Positions 1 through 8,744 of a stretch of DNA of 9,763 bases are shown here, one piece after another; position 1 is the first letter of the stretch; every line of letters begins with the position of its first letter. Both the position numbers and the translations under genes were made by a program. The notes under the pieces are model-generated. The model did not search any database. It had not been told where the DNA came from and was given only the letters and a program-made list of their open reading frames with translations. The stretch covers positions 1 through 9,763 of the forward strand of contig DAIDKA010000169.1 of assembly GCA_027451085.1 (NCBI GenBank). The letters run 5' to 3'. The stretch comes from Gammaproteobacteria bacterium (GTDB lineage: Bacteria > Pseudomonadota > Gammaproteobacteria > Steroidobacterales > Steroidobacteraceae).

Positions 1-2
1 TG

Positions 3-1724
<1,722 letters not shown>

Positions 1725-1733
1725 GGACGGATT

Positions 1734-1740
1734 GGAGAGG
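1734..1740 (+). promoter_or_regulatory. Ribosome binding site of the lipoprotein gene
   Basis: GGAGAGG lies 5 nt upstream of the ATG at 1746. It is a strong Shine-Dalgarno match inside the 21-nt gap after glmS and fixes the start of the small lipoprotein gene. Confidence 0.75.
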
Positions 1741-1745
1741 ATCGT

Positions 1746-2183
1746 ATGAAAGCCATGATAAAGCTGGTGTGCTCGGGGATCGCGGCCACGATGCTGGTTG
1801 CCTGCGATGGCGGGCCGGATGCCGCGTCCCAGGAAAATTCGACCAAGGCGCTGGAAAGCCAGGTCATCGAGGTCGCCAGCCAGATCAACCGGGCGGCCTC
1901 AGCCGCGGTTGACCCGGACACCAGGCTGGATGGTGCAAAGGCCGGGCCGGGGCTGAAGCTCGTTATCAATTACACGCTCGTGAACCCTGCGGCGAGTGGC
2001 GTCGACAGCACGGACTTCGCGGCCAAACAGGCGCCGACGGTGATCAAAGGCGGCTGCGAGAACTCCGCGTTGCGCCAGCTCATTGACCAGGGCGTCGCCG
2101 TGACTCTGCAGTACAAAGACCTTAAAGGCAGTGCGTTGGGTACAGCCACCCTGAATCGTGATGTCTGCAATGCGCTCAGGTGA
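1746..2183 (+). CDS. Small lipoprotein of unknown function
   Basis: A 145-residue predicted lipoprotein. It has a short Lys-containing N-region, a hydrophobic stretch and a lipobox LVAC ending at Cys20, giving a mature protein of about 126 residues lipidated at that Cys. The +2 residue is Asp, which in E. coli means avoidance of the Lol system and retention at the outer face of the inner membrane; whether that rule holds here is inference. The mature part has a polar linker, a LKLVINYTLVN strand-like segment, and a C-terminal part bounded by Cys104 and Cys141 that could form a disulphide in the periplasm. The layout of that part (Cys, helix, G-V-A-V-T-L-Q-Y-K-D strand, Cys near the C-terminus) resembles small uncharacterised proteobacterial proteins, but no named family is claimed. 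It probably shares a transcript with glmS (21-nt gap). Its 3' end overlaps the hydrolase gene, suggesting coupling. Confidence 0.85.
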   Translation: MKAMIKLVCSGIAATMLVACDGGPDAASQENSTKALESQVIEVASQINRAASAAVDPDTRLDGAKAGPGLKLVINYTLVNPAASGVDSTDFAAKQAPTVIKGGCENSALRQLIDQGVAVTLQYKDLKGSALGTATLNRDVCNALR

Positions 2184-3876
2184 TCCATCTTTGGACGGTG
2201 CGAACCTTCCGCCCGTTGACTTGATCTACCGCGAAGGCGTGCACCCGCAGCAGGTGGTGGGCAGGAAAGCGCCTCCGGCACCTGAGTATTCGCAACAGTG
2301 CGAGAGCGGGCTGCTGATCGAGCGCAACGTGTCTGTGCGTATGCGCGATGGCGTGTGCATCTTCATCGACATCTATCGCCCCGCAGGGGCCGCCGGCGAG
2401 CGTGATCTGCCCATCCTTCTCGGATGGAGCCCCTACGGCAAGCACAACACTTCAGACCGGCTGGCCTGGCCGGAGGCGGACGTCCTGCCGGGCTGGATTT
2501 CCCCCTACACCGCCTTCGAGGCGCCGGACCCGCTTTACTGGTGCCGCCATGGCTACGCCGTGGTCTATCCCGATCCGCGCGGCAGCTGGTATTCGGAAGG
2601 CGAACTGCGGCATGGTGGTCTGGGAGAGGCGCAGGATTGCTACGACTTGATTGAATGGCTGGGAGCCCGCCCGTGGTCGAACGGCAAGGTGGGCATGTCC
2701 GGTGTTTCCTATCTCACCGCCGTACAGTGGCAGGTGGCGCCGCTGCGTCCGCCGCATCTGGCGGCCATCAACCCCTGGGAGGGGTTCTCCGACTGGTATC
2801 GGGAGTTCGCCTACCACGGCGGCATTCCCGAGACCTCGTTCCTGGTGCGTGGTTGCGGCAATCTCAAGTGGTCCACGACGCGCGTCGAGGACACCGCGGC
2901 AAACGCGCAGGCGCATCCCCTGTACGACGATTACTGGCGCAGCAAGGAGAATGCCCTCGAACAGATCGAGGTGCCGGCTTACATCGTGGCCAGCTGGTCC
3001 GATCACGCATTGCACACGCGCGGCACGCTGGAAGCCTACAAGCGCATCCCGCCGGGGCAGAAGTGGCTGGAAGTCCATGGCCGCAAGAAGTGGCACTACT
3101 ACTACCGGCCGGAAAGCGTCGAAAAGCAGCGCCAGTTCTTTGATCACTTCCTGAAAGCGCAGGGTGCCGTCGTGCCGGCGTGGCCGAAGGTCCTGCTGGA
3201 AACCCGGGAGCGGGTCAACGTCGGCGTGATGCGTGCGGACGCCGAATGGCCGCTTGCCAGGACACAGCCCGGCAAGCTGTATCTGTGTGGCGACGGCGGC
3301 CGACTGAGTCCGGAGCCACAGACCCGGGCATCCTCCGTCATCTATGACGCCATGAGCGGCAGCACTGCGTTCGATTACACCTTCCCCCGGGCTGCCGAGA
3401 TCACCGGGCACATGAAGCTACGCCTGTGGGTGCAGGCCGATGGTGCGGACGACATGGATCTTTTCGTTGTCATCCAGAAACTCGATGTTGCGGGCAACCT
3501 GGTGCCGTTCGTGTTCTATGCCATGAACGAAAACGGTCCGCTTGCGCTGGGCTGGCTGCGGGCCAGCCACCGTGAGCTCGACCCCGTGCGGTCGCGGCCG
3601 GAGCAGCCGTTTCATCTGCACCTGCGCGAGCAGCGGCTGAAGCCGGGTGAGATCGCCGCGGTTGAAATCGAGATCTGGCCGTCTTCCACCTCGTTCAAGG
3701 CCGGCGAGCGATTACGCGCGGTGGTGCAGGGGCATGACTTGGAAATGACGCCGGCGCCGAACTCGCCCTTCGCCCGCCATGAAGCAACTCGCAACCAGGG
3801 CAGGCACATCATCCACGTGGGGGGGCAGTACGACTCTCACCTGCTGGTTCCGTGGATCCCGCCGCAGAGCCCGTGA
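2161..3876 (+). CDS. CocE/NonD family hydrolase (peptidase S15, X-Pro dipeptidyl-peptidase-like)
   Basis: A 571-residue alpha/beta hydrolase of the CocE/S15 family, which includes cocaine esterase, glutaryl-7-ACA acylase and alpha-amino-acid ester hydrolases. Substrate is unknown. The N-terminal part has the typical RMRDGVCIFIDIYRP entry strand and SPYGK (Tyr92 is the candidate oxyanion Tyr), then RHGYAVVYPDPRG. The nucleophile elbow is GVSYLT with Ser183, where CocE relatives usually read GxSYxG. Asp281 in ASWSDHAL is the likely acid. The catalytic His is His306 (EVHGRK) or His312 (KKWHYYY), since the usual GPWxH is absent. From about residue 360 a PepX_C-type jelly-roll domain follows. No signal peptide is seen, so a cytosolic enzyme is inferred. 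ATG 2161 is chosen over GTG 2158 and ATG 2170; all lack a clear Shine-Dalgarno and overlap the lipoprotein gene. It overlaps the downstream transporter by 4 bp. Confidence 0.9.
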   Translation: MSAMRSGDPSLDGANLPPVDLIYREGVHPQQVVGRKAPPAPEYSQQCESGLLIERNVSVRMRDGVCIFIDIYRPAGAAGERDLPILLGWSPYGKHNTSDRLAWPEADVLPGWISPYTAFEAPDPLYWCRHGYAVVYPDPRGSWYSEGELRHGGLGEAQDCYDLIEWLGARPWSNGKVGMSGVSYLTAVQWQVAPLRPPHLAAINPWEGFSDWYREFAYHGGIPETSFLVRGCGNLKWSTTRVEDTAANAQAHPLYDDYWRSKENALEQIEVPAYIVASWSDHALHTRGTLEAYKRIPPGQKWLEVHGRKKWHYYYRPESVEKQRQFFDHFLKAQGAVVPAWPKVLLETRERVNVGVMRADAEWPLARTQPGKLYLCGDGGRLSPEPQTRASSVIYDAMSGSTAFDYTFPRAAEITGHMKLRLWVQADGADDMDLFVVIQKLDVAGNLVPFVFYAMNENGPLALGWLRASHRELDPVRSRPEQPFHLHLREQRLKPGEIAAVEIEIWPSSTSFKAGERLRAVVQGHDLEMTPAPNSPFARHEATRNQGRHIIHVGGQYDSHLLVPWIPPQSP

Positions 3877-5318
3877 ATTCCGAGCCGGAACAGCCAGCCG
3901 CACGTTCCACGTCCAGGTCTTCTCACCGGATCATCGCCCTGACAGTGGCTTTTGCCCTGTTCATGGGGCAGCTCGACAGCTCGGTGGTGCTGGTGGCGCT
4001 GCCGGCGATGGCGCGTTCATTTGCGGTCCGCGCGGTTGACTTGAGCCCGGCAGTGACCGTCTACGTGCTGGTGCAGGCGGTGCTGCTGCCGGTCAGCAAC
4101 TGGATCGCCGAGCGTCTGGGCGCACGCCGGGTGTTCGTATTCGCGCTGGTGTTCTTCTGCATCGCCTCGGTCTGCTGCGGCCTGAGCCATACCTTTGCGC
4201 AATTCATCAGCGCACGGGTGCTGCAGGGCGCGGCCGCGGCGCTCATGATACCCGTCGCCCGCATCATCCTGCTGCAATCGACCCGGAAGGAGGATCTGAT
4301 TTCAGCCACGGCCATCAGCACCGTGCCGATGCTGGTTGCACCAACGCTGGGACCGGCGGTTGGCGGGTTGATCACGACGTATGCATCCTGGCCCTGGATC
4401 TTCTTCCTGAACATCCCCTTCGGGGTCCTGGCCGTCATCGCGGCGCAGCGTTACCTGCCGGACGTGCCCGGACAGCCGGCGAAAACCTTCGACGGGCGGG
4501 GCTTCGCGCTGACGGCGGCCAGCATCGTGGGTGTGCTGACCGGTCTCAATTACATGAGCGAGGCGACGGTGCACTGGACGCCGGCAGTCCTGCTGATCGC
4601 GGGTGGACTGGTGCTCGGCGTGTTCGCGGTGCGGCACCTGCAGCGGCATGCCGATCCGATCGTGTCACTGTATTCGATCCGCGTCCGGACGTACTCCATC
4701 ACGGCATTGAGCGGAGGCGCGCTGGTGCGTATGCCCATGCGTGCCGCTGCGTTCGTGCTACCGCTGCTGTTCCAGTTTGAACTCGGCTACTCCGCGTTCC
4801 AGGCGGGACTGATGCTGCTGGCCCTGAACGGTGGGGACCTGGTGCTTAAGGTGATCACGACCCGCACGCTGCGGCGTCACGGGTTCCGCACCGTGCTGCT
4901 GGCTTCGGGTGCGGCCATGGTGGTCCTGACAGCCGCCTGCGCCTGGTTCTCGGTGTCAACGCCGGTCTGGTTGATGGTCGTGGTACTGGCGGCCTGTGGG
5001 ATGGCTCGCTCGCTGCTGTTCACCGGCATGAGCACGCTGTCCTTTGCTGATGTGCCGCCAGCGGAACTGGGCAGCGCTTCGGTGCTCTGGAACATGATGC
5101 AGCAGATCGTCAACGCGCTCGGGGTGTCGGTCGCCGCCATCACCCTGAACTTTGTGGCGTCAGCGTTCGATCAGCCCGCCGGATACATCGGCCACTACAA
5201 CTGCCTGGCGGCGCTGCTGGTGACATCAGCAATCGGCGCTCTCGCGCTCCTGCAGTTCAGGAAGTTGCTGCCGGACGCGGGGGCCGCTGTCAGCGGCCAC
5301 CGGTTCCAGCAACGATAG
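3873..5318 (+). CDS. MFS efflux transporter, DHA2 (EmrB/QacA) type, 14 TM
   Basis: A 481-residue inner-membrane proton-coupled exporter of the drug:H+ antiporter-2 type. About 14 hydrophobic segments can be counted. Family marks are DSSVVLVALPAM in TM1 (residues 36-46), a motif-A-like loop ERLGARR (80-86), the antiporter motif C VAPTLGPAVGG (155-165) and FFLNIPFG (177-184), typical of DHA2 members. The long extracytoplasmic loop between the last two TMs of EmrB is not obvious here. GTG 3873 is chosen because it forms a GTGA overlap with the hydrolase stop; an in-frame GTG at 3852 would add only 7 residues and overlap further. Pairing with a CocE-like hydrolase suggests export of a substrate or product of that enzyme, or joint detoxification; this is inference and no substrate can be read from sequence. 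Confidence 0.92.
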   Translation: MNSEPEQPAARSTSRSSHRIIALTVAFALFMGQLDSSVVLVALPAMARSFAVRAVDLSPAVTVYVLVQAVLLPVSNWIAERLGARRVFVFALVFFCIASVCCGLSHTFAQFISARVLQGAAAALMIPVARIILLQSTRKEDLISATAISTVPMLVAPTLGPAVGGLITTYASWPWIFFLNIPFGVLAVIAAQRYLPDVPGQPAKTFDGRGFALTAASIVGVLTGLNYMSEATVHWTPAVLLIAGGLVLGVFAVRHLQRHADPIVSLYSIRVRTYSITALSGGALVRMPMRAAAFVLPLLFQFELGYSAFQAGLMLLALNGGDLVLKVITTRTLRRHGFRTVLLASGAAMVVLTAACAWFSVSTPVWLMVVVLAACGMARSLLFTGMSTLSFADVPPAELGSASVLWNMMQQIVNALGVSVAAITLNFVASAFDQPAGYIGHYNCLAALLVTSAIGALALLQFRKLLPDAGAAVSGHRFQQR

Positions 5319-5347
5319 GGTGCGTCAATGACTCGCCCTTCTTCCTG

Positions 5348-5417
5348 TAACAGATGTTAGCATCGTCTTCAACCTGGTGCTGCTGTGACTCTGGCGCCGG
5401 CACTTCGGTCCGTGCCG
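5348..5417. other. Intergenic palindrome and weak hairpin between transporter and methyltransferase
   Basis: The 189-nt gap 5319-5507 is less GC-rich than the genes around it. It holds a 12-bp palindrome, TAACA-GA-TGTTA (5348-5359), of operator-like size. It also holds a 6-bp stem CGGCAC/GTGCCG (5398-5403 with 5412-5417) with an 8-nt loop. The hairpin has no following T-run, so it is a poor intrinsic terminator. No convincing -35/-10 pair was found. Function is undetermined. Confidence 0.25.
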
Positions 5418-5497
5418 ATGACTTTGTGCTGCGGATGGCGTAATCAAACCGAGGGGTGGATCCCGCTGCCTTGAGCAGTGAGAATGGCGCCACCAAC

Positions 5498-5502
5498 AGG
5501 AG
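5498..5502 (+). promoter_or_regulatory. Ribosome binding site deciding the methyltransferase start
   Basis: AGGAG ends 5 nt before the ATG at 5508. This favours that ATG over the in-frame GTG at 5478, which would add ten residues lacking family character. Confidence 0.7.
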
Positions 5503-5507
5503 TCACG

Positions 5508-6296
5508 ATGAACACCCCGATCAGCTTCAACAACGGCGCCGCCTATGAACGCTACATGGGTGTGTGGAGCCGGTCGGTGGGCGAGTCCTTCATCGACTGG
5601 CTGGGGCTGCAATCCGGACTGCGCTGGCTGGATGTCGGCTGCGGCAACGGGGCGTTCACCGAGACGCTGGTGCGCCGCTGCGCGCCGGCGCAGGTGGCTG
5701 GCGTCGATCCGTCCGAGGGGCAGCTCGCGTTTGCACGCTCCAGGCCTGCCCTCGCGCGGGGACGCTTCGAGCAGGCAGATGCGATGTTGCTGCCTTTCGG
5801 TGCTGACAGCTTCGATGCAGCCGTCATGCCTCTGGTGATCGTATTCGTGCCGGAACCGGCCAGGGGCGTGGCGGAGATGGCGCGGGTGGTCGCACCCGGC
5901 GGGGTGGTGTCGGCGTACATGTGGGATTTCGACGGCGGTGGTTTTCCCTACGAGCTGCTCCAGAGCGAGTTGCGTGCGTTGGCAGGGACCGTGCCGATGC
6001 CGCCAAGCCCCTGGGCGGCCGATCTGGATGCGATGCACAAGCTCTGGGCGGATGCCGGTCTGTGCGACATCACCACGCGCCAGATCACTGTGCAGCGGAC
6101 GTATCGGGACTTCGACGAATACCGCGAGATCGTGACGGGAGGGCCGAGTGTTGGCGGTCTGCTGGCGCAGCTGTCGCCGGTACAGCGTGCCCTGCTCGAT
6201 GAACGTCTGCGGGCCCGGCTGCCGGCGGACAGCGCCGGCAGCATCACTTACGCCGCCCGGGCGAATGCCATCCGCGGCCGTGTGCCGCCCGGCTGA
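5508..6296 (+). CDS. Class I SAM-dependent methyltransferase
   Basis: A 262-residue Rossmann-fold methyltransferase of the Methyltransf_11/UbiE-like type; the methyl acceptor is unknown. The N-terminus YERYMGVWSRSVGESFIDWL matches a common lead-in of this group. SAM motif I is LDVGCGNGAF (residues 41-50), with the acidic residue after strand 2 at Asp67 (GVDPSEGQ). Then come EQADAMLLPFGADSFDAAV (motif II region) and PEPARGVAEMARVVAPGG (post-motif III). The C-terminal third (from about 140) with many aromatic and acidic residues is probably the acceptor-binding cap. No signal peptide or TM, so cytosolic. ATG 5508 is supported by its AGGAG. A GMC oxidoreductase remnant begins 15 nt after the stop in the same frame, so the two were possibly once co-transcribed. 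Confidence 0.9.
   Translation: MNTPISFNNGAAYERYMGVWSRSVGESFIDWLGLQSGLRWLDVGCGNGAFTETLVRRCAPAQVAGVDPSEGQLAFARSRPALARGRFEQADAMLLPFGADSFDAAVMPLVIVFVPEPARGVAEMARVVAPGGVVSAYMWDFDGGGFPYELLQSELRALAGTVPMPPSPWAADLDAMHKLWADAGLCDITTRQITVQRTYRDFDEYREIVTGGPSVGGLLAQLSPVQRALLDERLRARLPADSAGSITYAARANAIRGRVPPG
6218..6242. repeat. Perfect 10-bp inverted repeat inside the methyltransferase gene
   Basis: GCTGCCGGCG (6218-6227) and its exact reverse complement CGCCGGCAGC (6233-6242) are separated by GACAG. The stem is strong and lies near the 3' end of the coding sequence. It may be a chance product of high GC, or an mRNA stability or attenuation element. Confidence 0.4.
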
Positions 6297-6311
6297 TCCG
6301 GAAAAGTTGTC

Positions 6312-6758
6312 ATGAGCAGGTCGGCGCAGCAGCCCGCGCAACGCCGGACGGGTCGGCAAACCTGCCGGCGCGGGCGCAGGGCCAGCAGCGCGCGCGCATA
6401 CCTGCGTCCGGCGATGCAGCGCCCGAATCTCGCCGTGGAGCTGAATGCCCTCACCACCCGTGTGCTCACAGCCGCAGGGCGCGCCACCTGCGTGGAGTAT
6501 TCCAAAGGCGGCCAGCTGTTCCAGGTCCGGGCTGCGCGCGAAGTCATCCTGAGCGGCGGCACCTACAACTCCCCGCAGCAGCACCGGTTGTTCGCCGGCG
6601 TGGTGCTGCTGCACGCGAAAAGCCGCGGCTTCCTGACACTGCGCTCGCCCAGCCCGACCGATGCGCCGCGCATCACCACCAACCTGTTCGCGGAAAAGGC
6701 CAGCGACATGATCCTGGGCCGCGCGCAGCTGCCGGCGGCGAAGCTTCAAAGCCCATGA
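6312..6758 (+). pseudogene. GMC-family FAD oxidoreductase remnant (both ends missing, central deletion)
   Basis: The 148-codon open frame is a collapsed piece of a glucose-methanol-choline oxidoreductase (choline dehydrogenase-like, normally about 530-560 residues). Residues about 17-89 (RRGRRASSARAYLRPAMQRP, then VEY, then VRAAREVILSGGTYNSPQ) match the mid-N-terminal part of the family, including the second GMC signature. From about residue 94 (FAGVVLLHAKSRG, LRSPSPTDAPRI) it jumps to the region shortly before the C-terminal catalytic section. Roughly 150 residues are missing at the junction near nt 6579-6593. The N-terminal FAD-binding GxGxxG part is absent, as is the C-terminal His/Asn active-site part with its NTxAPT-like motif, so no enzyme can be made. 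The frame is still open, which implies recent decay or a retained peptide. The stop overlaps the sixA start (ATGA). Confidence 0.8.
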
Positions 6759-7258
6759 TCCGCCTGTGCCTGGTGCGCCACGGCATCGCCGGCGGGCGCG
6801 ACGCCGTGAGGCATCCGGATGACGGCCGGCGGCCTCTGACCCGCGAGGGCATGCGCCAGCTGCGCCGCTCCGCGCCGGGTCTCGGTGCGCTGGCTGGTGA
6901 GATCGACTGCCTGTTGACCAGTCCGCTGCTGCGGGCCGTTCAGACCGCCACCATCCTGCACGAGCTGGCAGGCATGCCGAAGCCGAGGCAGGAACCGGCG
7001 CTGTCTCCCGGCAGCAGCAGCGACCAGGTGCTTGCGGCGCTCGCCACCTACGACGCGGAGTCGATTGTCATCGTGGGTCACGAGCCGGGGCTGCGGCAGC
7101 TGCTGGCGGCCTGCCTGACCGGCAAGGACGATGGTTTGCAGGTGCGGATCAGAAAGGGTGCCGCGGCCTGCCTGTCCTTTGATACCGCGATCCGCGCCGG
7201 CCGGGGACAGTTCGAGTGGTTGCTCCAGCCCAAGACATTACGAAGCCTGGACGGCTAG
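6755..7258 (+). CDS. sixA: Phosphohistidine phosphatase SixA
   Basis: A 167-residue histidine phosphatase (E. coli SixA is 161). SixA removes phosphate from histidine on signalling proteins: ArcB in early work, and the nitrogen PTS protein NPr in later work. The catalytic RHG is at residues 8-10 with His9 as nucleophile. SPLLRAVQTA (56-65) gives the phosphate-binding Arg60, and VGHEPGLRQLL (107-117) the second catalytic His109. Spacing between these motifs fits the small SixA group rather than phosphoglycerate mutases. Cytosolic. The start overlaps the GMC remnant stop as ATGA and there is no strong Shine-Dalgarno, so translation may depend on the upstream remnant frame. The 3' end overlaps rimO on the opposite strand by 4 bp. 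Confidence 0.92.
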   Translation: MIRLCLVRHGIAGGRDAVRHPDDGRRPLTREGMRQLRRSAPGLGALAGEIDCLLTSPLLRAVQTATILHELAGMPKPRQEPALSPGSSSDQVLAALATYDAESIVIVGHEPGLRQLLAACLTGKDDGLQVRIRKGAAACLSFDTAIRAGRGQFEWLLQPKTLRSLDG

Positions 7259-8604
7259 TCTTCAGCAGAAGCGAGGCCTGTTCCGGGTGGGGAGACCAGC
7301 TTCGCCTGCAGGTCGTAGGCGTCCGCGCCGGTCACCTTCACTTGTGCGAAGTCACCAGGTCTCAGTGACGCACCGCTGCTGATACGCACGATGCCGTCGA
7401 TCTCCGGTGCATCCGCCTCGCTGCGTGCAAGGGCCGTCCTACCCTCATGCCCGTCCACCAGCACCTTGATCGTCTGACCCACGCGCCGCTTCAGTCGCTG
7501 TGCGCTGATGACTCGTGCATGCTCCATGAAGCGCGCGTGACGCTCTTCCTGGACCCCGGGCGGTACCGGATCGGCGAGTGCGTTGGCGGCGGCGCCTTGC
7601 ACCGGCGAGTACTTGAAACAGCCCACGCGATCAAGCTGTGCCTCGGTCAGCCACTGCAGCAGTTCCTCGAACTCAGCTTCGGTCTCGCCGGGAAAGCCGA
7701 CGATGAAAGTGCTGCGCAGCGTGAGGTCCGGGCATTCCCGGCGCCAGGCGTGGATCCGGTCCAGGGTGTCGACGGCATGCGCGGGGCGCTTCATGCGCTT
7801 GAGCACCGACTGGCTGCCGTGCTGGAAGGGGATGTCGAGGTACGGCAGGATGCGCCGTTCCTGCATCAGCGGGATGACCTCGTCCACGTGCGGATAAGGG
7901 TAGACGTAGTGCATGCGCACCCACGCGCCCAGTTCGCCCAAGCCCCGTGCCAGGTCGATCAGGCGCGTCTCACGCGCAGTTCCACGCCACTGACCCTTGC
8001 GGTATTTGAGATCCACCCCGTAGGCGCTGGTGTCCTGTGAGATCACCAGCAGTTCCTTCACCCCGGCGTTCACCAGGCGTTCGGCCTCGCGCAGCACCTC
8101 GTCGATCGGGCGGCTGACCAGGCGGCCGCGCATGTCCGGGATGATGCAGAAGCTGCACTTGTTGTTGCAGCCTTCGGCAATCTTCAGGTAGGCGTAGTGT
8201 CGCGGTGTCAGGCGCACGCCCTGCGGCGGCACCAGGTCCATGAACGGGTCGTGGGCCGGGGGCAGGTGTTCGTGCACGGCACCCACGACTTCCTCGTAGG
8301 CATGCGGGCCGGTGACCTTCAGCACATGCGGGTGGCGCTCGAGGATGCGTTCGGGCCGGGCGCCCAGGCAGCCGGTGACGATCACCTTGCCGTTGTGCTC
8401 CAGCGCCTCGCCGATGGCATCGAGGGATTCATCCACCGCGGCATCGATGAAGCCACAGGTGTTGACGACCACGACATCGGCGGCCTCATACGTGGGAACC
8501 ACCTCGTAGCCCTCGGCGCGCAGGGTGGTGAGGATGCGTTCGGAGTCCACCAGGGCCTTGGGGCAGCCAAGGCTGACAAAGCCGATTTTAGGAATGCGGG
8601 CCAT
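7255..8604 (-). CDS. rimO: Ribosomal protein S12 (Asp) methylthiotransferase RimO
   Basis: A 449-residue radical-SAM methylthiotransferase that adds a methylthio group to the beta-carbon of the conserved Asp of ribosomal protein S12 (Asp89 in E. coli). The UPF0004 N-terminal domain carries cluster Cys14 (SLGCPKALVDSE), Cys50 (VNTCGF) and Cys79 (VTGCLG). The radical-SAM cluster is C146-NNK-C150-SF-C153. SRPIDEVLREAERL, VISQDTSAYG, YVYPYP and the LDIPFQHGSQSVLKRMKR stretch are RimO features that separate it from MiaB. A C-terminal TRAM domain begins about residue 375. The start is ATG 8604, matching family N-termini. An upstream in-frame extension of 30 codons (to 8694) is low-complexity and unlikely. 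No Shine-Dalgarno is visible; the 25 nt upstream are pyrimidine-rich on the coding strand. Confidence 0.96.
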   Translation of the reverse strand: MARIPKIGFVSLGCPKALVDSERILTTLRAEGYEVVPTYEAADVVVVNTCGFIDAAVDESLDAIGEALEHNGKVIVTGCLGARPERILERHPHVLKVTGPHAYEEVVGAVHEHLPPAHDPFMDLVPPQGVRLTPRHYAYLKIAEGCNNKCSFCIIPDMRGRLVSRPIDEVLREAERLVNAGVKELLVISQDTSAYGVDLKYRKGQWRGTARETRLIDLARGLGELGAWVRMHYVYPYPHVDEVIPLMQERRILPYLDIPFQHGSQSVLKRMKRPAHAVDTLDRIHAWRRECPDLTLRSTFIVGFPGETEAEFEELLQWLTEAQLDRVGCFKYSPVQGAAANALADPVPPGVQEERHARFMEHARVISAQRLKRRVGQTIKVLVDGHEGRTALARSEADAPEIDGIVRISSGASLRPGDFAQVKVTGADAYDLQAKLVSPPGTGLASAED

Positions 8605-8744
8605 GACGGGGCGGGTGGGGAGGGCCGGTGCGAACAGGGGCGGGCAGCCTACCGTCCCGGCATCCCCGCCGCAACCGCCGGTCTGCCTCGCCAAGCGTGG
8701 CCGGCTGATGCATAGTGGCTTGAAGAATCGGCAGGAAGGCCGGT

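Noticed and set aside
2452..3411. Minus-strand open frame of 319 codons opposite the CocE-like hydrolase
   Set aside because: No recognisable motif; it is fully antisense to a well-supported hydrolase and typical of GC-rich codon bias.
5398..5417. Hairpin as an intrinsic terminator after the MFS gene
   Set aside because: The stem is only 6 bp with an 8-nt loop and no U-tract follows.
5478..5507. Upstream GTG start for the first methyltransferase
   Set aside because: ATG 5508 has AGGAG at good spacing; the extra ten residues are not family-like.
5325..6749. Long minus-strand open frame of 474 codons opposite the methyltransferase and GMC remnant
   Set aside because: Arg/His/Gly/Gln-rich composition with no family pattern; the plus strand carries clear methyltransferase and GMC motifs. 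It is an antisense shadow produced by high GC.
8605..8694. 30-codon N-terminal extension of rimO
   Set aside because: Gly/Pro/Ala-rich and unlike RimO N-termini; the family start MARIPKIGFVSLGCPKA begins at 8604.
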